Origin: Candidatus Pacebacteria bacterium CG10_big_fil_rev_8_21_14_0_10_44_11
GTDB lineage: Bacteria; Patescibacteriota; Microgenomatia; UBA1400; PJMF01
Length of the DNA: 6,581 bases
Reading direction: 5' to 3'
Assembly (NCBI GenBank): GCA_002772705.1
Contig: PFDH01000053.1
Span: forward strand, 1-6,581
Shown here one piece after another: positions 5,551-6,581 of this stretch. The notes beneath the pieces are model-generated. The model saw only the letters and a list, made by a program, of their open reading frames with translations, was not told where the DNA came from and made no database searches. Position numbers and translations under genes: made by a program. Position 1 is the stretch's first letter; each line of letters starts with the position of its first letter.

Positions 5551-6581
5551 TCAAGCCTTTGAGGATACTGGAGCTTTGGCAGGCGCCTTCCAAATAAATT
5601 TAGTGTACGCAAAGAAGTTCCAAACCATCCCGATCAAAATACCAACCACGGCATAGACCATCCCTGTATCGATTGATTTATTGATCACTGGCAATACAAA
5701 CAGAGGGAAAATGCCAATAAAATACTCGCCAACGGCAGCAATGACTTGCTGAATCACAATCGAACCAGCCGAAGCCAAATTAAACTGCAAAAACTTGATC
5801 GGCGCTTGCTTCAGCTTGATAATATGATCAGAAAAAGTCCAGATGTTATTCAGAATAAAGTTGGACAAAACGGCACATTCAATGGCTAGAAAAAATGCTA
5901 GTTGAAAAGGCAACAACAGCCGCCACAATTCTAGTGTGATTAATTGCACTAAAGCGCCGGTACCACCAACCACGGCAAACTTAAACACTTTCATTTGCAA
6001 AATATCTTTAATTCTCGTTTTAAAAATAAATTCCAAAGTGTTTTTGATGTACTCCGGACCAATTTTAGACACCCCAACTTCTCGATCCTTAAAATGATAG
6101 GCAATCGTCGGATCAATCTTAAAACCTAGCTTCCAGGCGTAGTACAAAAAGCCAATTTGAAAAGTATAACCAAAAAATCGTTCTGACTGGAGCAAGGGAG
6201 CGACCGCTTGGTAAACCTCTTTAGTCAGAGCTCTGTAGCCCGATGTCCAATCCTTAATCTTAAAATTTGTAAAGACCATCATAATGGTCCAGTTACCAAC
6301 CACGCTCAAAAATTTCCGATCCAAACCCCACTCCGGTGGCATACTGCCACCCTTGATATAACGTGAGCCCAAGACTAAGTCATTGCCTTGCTCGATACTC
6401 TTCAAAAATAGCGGGATTTTCTCCGGATCATGGCTCAGGTCGGCATCAAACTCAAACACCACATCGGCTCCAAGTTTAGAAAAAGCGTACTCCATACCCT
6501 TAAGGTAGGCACTGCCCAAACCGGTTTTTCTCTTATTGATCAGCAAGTAAACGCCAGATTTATTTCTTGAAATATTTGAAA
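5551..6581 (-). CDS. Partial CDS: GT2 polyprenyl-phosphate mannose synthase-like domain fused to GtrA membrane domain
   Basis: The frame is open to the right edge, so the true start lies outside. A TTG at 6546 is not the start, because conserved GT2 sequence (GVYLLINKRKTGLGSAY) runs through it. Residues here are counted from the first complete codon at 6579. The GT2 part (about 1-190) has TGLGSAYLKG (19-28), FEFDADLSHDP (42-52, the metal-binding DxD at Asp45-Asp47), VLGSRY (69-74), WTSGYRA (111-117) and KDREVGVSKIG (164-174), the DPM1-type signature. Roughly 45-60 N-terminal residues, including the first nucleotide-binding motif, are missing. A GtrA domain follows (about 198-331) with four predicted helices, starting FKFAVVGGTGALVQL and including NFILNNIWTF (240-249). 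It ends in an Ala/Pro/Lys-rich tail. The GT2 domain should make polyprenyl-phosphate-sugar on the cytoplasmic side; GtrA is thought to help translocate such lipids. GT2-GtrA fusions are known in bacteria and archaea. Mannose is the family precedent; glucose is possible. Confidence 0.92.
   Translation of the reverse strand, partial: SNISRNKSGVYLLINKRKTGLGSAYLKGMEYAFSKLGADVVFEFDADLSHDPEKIPLFLKSIEQGNDLVLGSRYIKGGSMPPEWGLDRKFLSVVGNWTIMMVFTNFKIKDWTSGYRALTKEVYQAVAPLLQSERFFGYTFQIGFLYYAWKLGFKIDPTIAYHFKDREVGVSKIGPEYIKNTLEFIFKTRIKDILQMKVFKFAVVGGTGALVQLITLELWRLLLPFQLAFFLAIECAVLSNFILNNIWTFSDHIIKLKQAPIKFLQFNLASAGSIVIQQVIAAVGEYFIGIFPLFVLPVINKSIDTGMVYAVVGILIGMVWNFFAYTKFIWKAPAKAPVSSKA

Noticed and set aside
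6544..6546. TTG at 6546 as the start of the GT2-GtrA gene
   Set aside because: The frame is open for 11 more codons to the edge, and the residues on both sides match conserved GT2 sequence. The GT2 fold would also lack its first nucleotide-binding strand, so the gene is truncated by the window.
1..6581. CRISPR arrays, insertion sequences, tRNA or rRNA genes
   Set aside because: No regularly spaced repeats, transposase motifs, terminal inverted repeats or tRNA-like folds were found by eye. Nearly the whole window is accounted for by six coding frames.

Overview
The window looks like a piece of an uncultured bacterial chromosome, most likely a Candidate Phyla Radiation (Patescibacteria) member of the Microgenomates type. 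This is inferred from remembered family resemblance, not a search. The large GT-C proteins carry signatures I associate with that group: GDQGRD plus RFSWNPN in one, and the ATEGYFGTLP-type C-terminal domain in another. The DNA is moderately AT-rich by eye, Shine-Dalgarno sequences are weak or absent, and genes are packed with gaps of 6 to 10 bases or an 8-base overlap. TGA, TAG and TAA all appear as stops, consistent with the standard bacterial code.

All genes lie on the minus strand and read from right to left. From 6581 down to 376 there is one apparent operon of five envelope-glycosylation genes. In order they are: (1) a GT2 dolichol-phosphate-mannose-synthase-like domain fused to a GtrA membrane domain, cut by the window edge; (2) a 513-residue GT-C (PMT/ArnT-like) membrane glycosyltransferase; (3) a soluble 261-residue ALG5-like polyprenyl-phosphate sugar synthase; (4) a 435-residue MptB/GT87-like GT-C mannosyltransferase; (5) a 507-residue PMT_2/GT39-like GT-C glycosyltransferase. 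After a short intergenic region (306-375) a sixth gene begins at 305 and runs off the left edge. Its visible 101 residues resemble the dimerisation and phosphoacceptor region of a sensor histidine kinase, with a divergent H-box.

The working model is that the two GT2 enzymes load sugars onto a polyprenyl-phosphate carrier at the cytoplasmic face. GtrA probably helps flip the loaded carrier. The three GT-C enzymes then transfer the sugars to a surface glycan, lipid or protein outside the membrane. Each GT2 gene directly precedes a GT-C gene, which suggests donor/acceptor pairing.

The intergenic segment is the most structured non-coding DNA here. It holds a 15-base direct repeat 61 bases apart, a 7+3+7 palindrome and a possible weak promoter for the kinase-like gene. 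I see no mobile element, CRISPR array, rRNA or tRNA. The gene families are known in outline. What may be under-described is the five-gene combination and its coupling to a kinase-like gene, not a wholly new kind of system.
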